Assembly (NCBI GenBank): GCA_051294375.1
Contig: CM119263.1
Span: 30,988,053-31,052,052, forward strand
DNA length: 64,000 bases
Direction: 5' to 3'
Origin: Paraspadella gotoi
Taxonomy: Eukaryota > Chaetognatha
The notes under the pieces are model-generated. The model ran no database searches, had not been told where the DNA came from, and saw nothing but the letters and a program-made list of their open reading frames with translations. The translations under genes were made by a program, and so were the position numbers. Shown here in pieces: positions 60,201 to 64,000 of this stretch. Every line of letters begins with the position of its first letter. Positions within the stretch are counted from its first letter, which is position 1.

Positions 60201-63200
60201 GCAGAGCCTCTTTCTCTCTGCGTTGTTGGGGGCGTTGAGGTGTGGAGAGAGAGAAATAGCGAAAGAAAGAGAGAATAAGAAAAAAGAAAAGAATTTCATT
60301 TAATGTACTTCTTTCTTAGACAACAGCACATGTGCCACATGCACCGACACTGGGCCACGATGTCCATCTCAGCTCTGCCATATGTGGGCGGGGCCCTGCG
60401 GTCTCTGGCCACCAGCATCGTCAACCAAATCTGCCGCAACTTAGAATTGCTCGCCGTCGAGTACGCAAAGAGAGGACGCGATTCTGGGCTTCAAGACGAC
60501 GCCCTTTCCACTTCTTCCATCGGCTCCTCGATGAATACATCCGGCTACGGATCCTCCGGTTCAACTCCGGCGACATCCCTCGCCGCCGCCGCTAAAATCC
60601 CGCGGAACGTCCCGCCGGATCACGTCATCACTTTGCTCGAAGGTTGACGAACGTTAAATGTTTTTGACCGATGTTATTAGAACAAAAAAAACTAACATCC
60701 CACATTAGTCATTTACTCATCATCATTTTTTTTATTTTATAGGCATGACGACGATTTGCCACTACGCCTTATTGGATACCCCTTCGCCATTAGCCTCGGT
60801 CTATCCTTCGCCGGGTAACATTCTTTTGATTTATACAAACGTATAATAATAAACGACTCTATCTCTCGATCTTCCTTTAATCAGGCTCCGGTGGTCCTAA
60901 TTACGACGGAGCATCGGCGGCGCAGATTCTCTCGAATCTCGTCAACGCATTTTCCTCCGTGGATCCGACGAAGGAAGGAAGCAAAAGCGAGGAGTACGTC
61001 AGGACTTACTCTAGCCCCATCTTGGAGGCGAGGAAGGGCCTCCTCTCCATCATGCCTAGGATCATTTCCGGTGCCGTCATTTTTATTAGCTCCTTGCGTG
61101 GAAAATCAACGATTCCCCCCCCCCGATTCCGTTTAAGGTTTGGCCCTTTTGTGGAATTCCGTGTCGGAAAATCCTTACGCGACGACGGGATCGAAACTCA
61201 TCGAAAAGACGACCTCTCGTGAGTCTTGAATGAATTTAACGGATTTGATTGATCGATTGGGTCATGATTGATTGATTGACGTCCCGCCACTCCCCCTAAG
61301 TGCCTCCTCCGTCTCACCCCCCGCCGACCCCGAGCGTCGACGAAACTAAATCTGCGGCGTGGACTTGGGGCGACCCTAAACTCGTTCGTCAGTTCATCCT
61401 CGAGTTTCTCTCTCCCATCTGCCTGCAGCACGGCGTCAATATGCTGGGTAACAGCGCCTGTTAACAAGATCAATTAATGATTTATTAATCTCCTGTTATA
61501 TAATCTTCTCTTGTGTTATTAAAATTTAATTGAAATTAAATTGTTTAATATTTCTAAGGGGCCGTCGCTGTCGTATGGAACGAGAGGCAGAGACGAGCGA
61601 TTCCTTCAACTGACGTCAACGGTGAATGGATTGGCACGATGATTATATTTCGCAATGAAGTTTCATTTCGATTTCAAAACTATATGAGATGGCGATAAAA
61701 GAAATAACATATAAGAATATCGGTGAAGGTCCCTCCACACTTTTTTCATACTACTTTTATTTCTCATTCCAGTCTCATCCAAAGTTGTGCCGGCCTTTGG
61801 TGCGGATCAGCATTTGCTCGTCGACATCGTCGCCGCCATCAAAGTCCTGCCCACCGATTCCCTTATCCAGACGGTGAAGCAGGTTAGCATCGTAACGCTG
61901 CTGCTGCTGCTTCCGTTGCTGCATCTCTTGCTGCTGTAGTTTCACAGTTTCTCCTTCCTGCTCAGGTGATTAAAACTCCGCCGCCCACCAACCAAGACGC
62001 GGGCAGCAAGAAAAAGTGTCCCCTCGAAGTCAGCGTCCTCCAGTTCTTTTACACTTACCTGCAGCGTCTCTCTGCGTCGGCGATGCTCGACTCGTGGCCT
62101 CAACTCCTGACGCTGCTTAAGGACGGACTCTCCATTCTCGATCTCGTTCCTCAGGTAGACTTCATTTAGTTTCCATTATAAGCGATTACTTATCTTTCAT
62201 ATTCGTCTATATCTCAGGGAAAGTTCCTTCTTCTCACGATCCTGGACGACTTCGTGAAACGAGCTCCGCCGTTGGAGGAGAGAAGCGACGTGAGGAATTT
62301 GCAGGACATCACGACGAGGATCCTCACCGACATCAGCCAAGTCGCTGGTCCGGATCTCTATTTACTTGTTAAATTTACATATTAAGTTATTTATAATTTT
62401 TATTTATTAATTTATAATTCTCAGGTTCCTCGTTGGAGCAAAAGAGTTGGTTGTCTCGCTCCTACGTTGTCAAAGCCGGAAACCAGGGCGTGGCTCTGGG
62501 CGGCGCCGACGACGCTGGAGCCGGCGAAGACGACGAGGGTGATGAAGTCGTCAACGTCAACGAGGGTAAGTACCGCGGCGAATGGAATGATGACGATAAT
62601 GATGATGACGGTTGAATGGATGGACTCGAAAATCGACTAAACCTTTTTTTTTTTTCTTTTTTTCCAATTTTCTCAATGCATGATCTTTTTTTTGCAAGGC
62701 GCACGTTGGAAAAAAGGTTTTAGCCCTTTATTTAATGGAAAGAGGAAAAAAGCTAACACCGTTCGACCTTGGGAGGATTGCTTTTAGTTTTAATTTTTAT
62801 TGTTTTTGATTAAGTTGCAAACCTTTTCCTGGTATATATCTCCTGTCTTAGTGCGTTTTTTTTTTTTAGTTATTTCCTCGTAGCTTGCGAAGCTTATTTT
62901 GTAAACGGAATGTTGCTTTATTCTGCTTATTTCTCCCCGCTTCCCTCTTTCCCCCCGCTTCCCTCCGTAATCCCCCCCCCCGCAATTCAGCCTCGACCCT
63001 CGTTGAGGGAGAAACGTCACCGCTCTTGTCCCACCCAGGCGACGACGACGACGCCGACGAAGACGACGAGTACGACGACGACGACGTAAGCTCCGTGGGT
63101 TCGGCCGAGTTGGGCGTGGAGGCGGGGATGGAGTCTGGTCCGTCGCCGCCGACACCATCGGTGATGACGATGCCGGCGGAAGAGAAGAAGCCGAAGAAGA

Positions 63201-64000
63201 GACGATTCAAGAGGAAGATGAAGAGAAAGTCAAAGGTTGGCGAGACAGCCTCAGATTTCCTTTCCCGATCCACTTTTTACTCTCGAGTTTATAATCTTCA
63301 TTTTTTCTTAGACATCTGCTCTCGAAAAAATGGCGACGACGAGCGTGGCTCTCGGAATGGTCACGGTCGCTTCCAACGGGACATCCGGTCCAAGTGGCGC
63401 TGACGCTCGACCCACCGACGTCGCTCAGAACGCGTTACATCCAGGCATCAATCCCGGCTCCACCAACGCCGCCTCGCCGACGCCGCCGCCGAAACCGCCA
63501 ACCGCCGACGCTCAATACAGCGTCCCGGCGCTGCATCTCTTGGCGGAACTATTAGCACCGCTGCTCGACATTGTGTTTGGCAATGACGAAAAAGACAAGG
63601 TACGAAGAAAGGATGGGATAATGAGAATGACAGAGAGTTAGAATTTTATTATTATTTATTTATTATTATGTTACCTTGTTTTAGCGGTTATTATAGAAGA
63701 CTTTCCCTCCTTAGGTCGTTAATCTTCTTTACGGCATCATGTACAACGTTTTTCCTTACCTTAAAAATCACACGCAAAACAATGTGCCTTCGTTCAGAGC
63801 TTGCTCACAGGTAATGATGCAATTGAGTTGTGCAAAATTTGATGCGATTCATTTCCGAGAAATGCATTTTCGCAACCCCCAGTTGCTGGCAAGCCTGAGC
63901 TCCTACGCTTACCTGCGTCGCGCCTGGAAGAAGGAAGCGTTCGAACTTCTTATGGATCCTCAGTTCTTCCAAATGGATCTCGTCTGCGTCGGATTTTGGC
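51481..64000 (+). CDS. DOP1: DOP1 (Dopey) family protein, 3' end beyond window
   Basis: Homolog of DOP1/Dopey, a large peripheral membrane protein that with MON2 acts in Golgi-endosome traffic and organelle positioning. About 49 exons can be joined in frame from ATG 51481: 51481-51645, 51741-51851, 51921-51987, 52088-52339, 52421-52512, 52626-52730, 52810-52930, 53008-53237, 53487-53649, 53744-53856 and so on to 63883-64000. The N-terminal Dopey region is clear: [53 protein letters not shown], then [19 protein letters not shown]. The C-terminal region is equally clear: [15 protein letters not shown] and [20 protein letters not shown]. About 2,500 residues are visible and the conserved C-terminal part is unfinished. 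Low-complexity Ser/Ala/Pro exons (for example 54939-55160, 59681-59896, 62425-63235) enlarge the middle compared with the family. The intron after 53649 starts with GC. Family assignment is very secure; single exon edges less so. Confidence 0.96.
53960..54064 (+). other. Putative extra in-frame DOP1 exon (cassette)
   Basis: Within the 404-bp gap between DOP1 exons 53744-53856 and 54261-54438 lies a 105-nt phase 0 to phase 0 segment. It is bounded by acceptor GTTTTTAG (ending 53959) and a GTCAGG donor. It reads [20 protein letters not shown] plus 15 more residues without a stop. I recall no counterpart in vertebrate DOP1. It could be skipped without changing frame. Confidence 0.4.
56318..56352. 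repeat. (GA)n microsatellite starting at a DOP1 donor
   Basis: Begins GTGAGAGAGAG directly after exon end 56317, so the first repeat units are the splice donor. The intron is only 79 bp. Confidence 0.9.
57242..57277. repeat. (GA)n microsatellite starting at a DOP1 donor
   Basis: Begins GTGAGAGAGAG directly after exon end 57241, as in the intron after 56317. The intron is 76 bp. Confidence 0.9.
58746..58797. repeat. (ATTC)n microsatellite in a DOP1 intron
   Basis: About 12 ATTC/ATTT units filling most of the 78-bp intron 58729-58806. Confidence 0.85.

Overview
This 64 kb window is nuclear DNA of a multicellular animal. Its genes are split by mostly 60-500 bp GT-AG introns, and the recognisable products are TEX261, hyccin/FAM126, RBM42, COQ2, OXA1L, a MATH-BTB protein and DOP1. 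There are no bacterial, viral or organellar gene blocks. The sequence does not fix the phylum. Short introns, AT-rich spacers, very abundant (GA)n tracts, tRNA-derived elements and scattered CCCTAA-type motifs suggest a compact-genome marine invertebrate, which is an inference.

The window has two contrasting halves. Positions 1-30,230 are repeat-dominated: dinucleotide tracts, at least a dozen minisatellites, kilobase purine-only or pyrimidine-only stretches, tRNA-derived fragments, and four copies of a dispersed element that ends in a CCGCGAGTACTCGCGG hairpin. Inside this lie exons of one unrecognised plus-strand gene. Its last five exons (22334-30229) have matching splice phases and encode a Pro/Ser/Ala-rich protein; three further exon candidates lie upstream (8202-8813, 18810-18877, 19783-19859).

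Positions 30,800-64,000 are gene-dense. On the minus strand are TEX261 (30801-31867), hyccin (34762-39332), RBM42 (39868-41681) and COQ2 (41877-43616). On the plus strand are OXA1L (45168-47256), a MATH-BTB protein (47645-49305) and DOP1 (51481 to beyond the window end, about 49 exons and 2,500 residues visible). COQ2 and OXA1L, both mitochondrial inner-membrane proteins, are transcribed divergently from a 1.55 kb spacer. TEX261, hyccin and DOP1 belong to ER-Golgi cargo retrieval, PI4-kinase scaffolding and Golgi/endosome traffic, but they form no operon-like unit.

No convincing new multi-gene system was found. The best leads are the Helentron/HINE-like element family with an internal GGTCTGTC minisatellite, a His/Arg/Asp repeat tail on hyccin whose stop codon lies in a 25-bp minisatellite, microsatellites that start at splice donors, and a large palindromic foldback element next to DOP1. 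Exon limits were set by hand from reading frame, splice sites and remembered family sequences, without alignment software.
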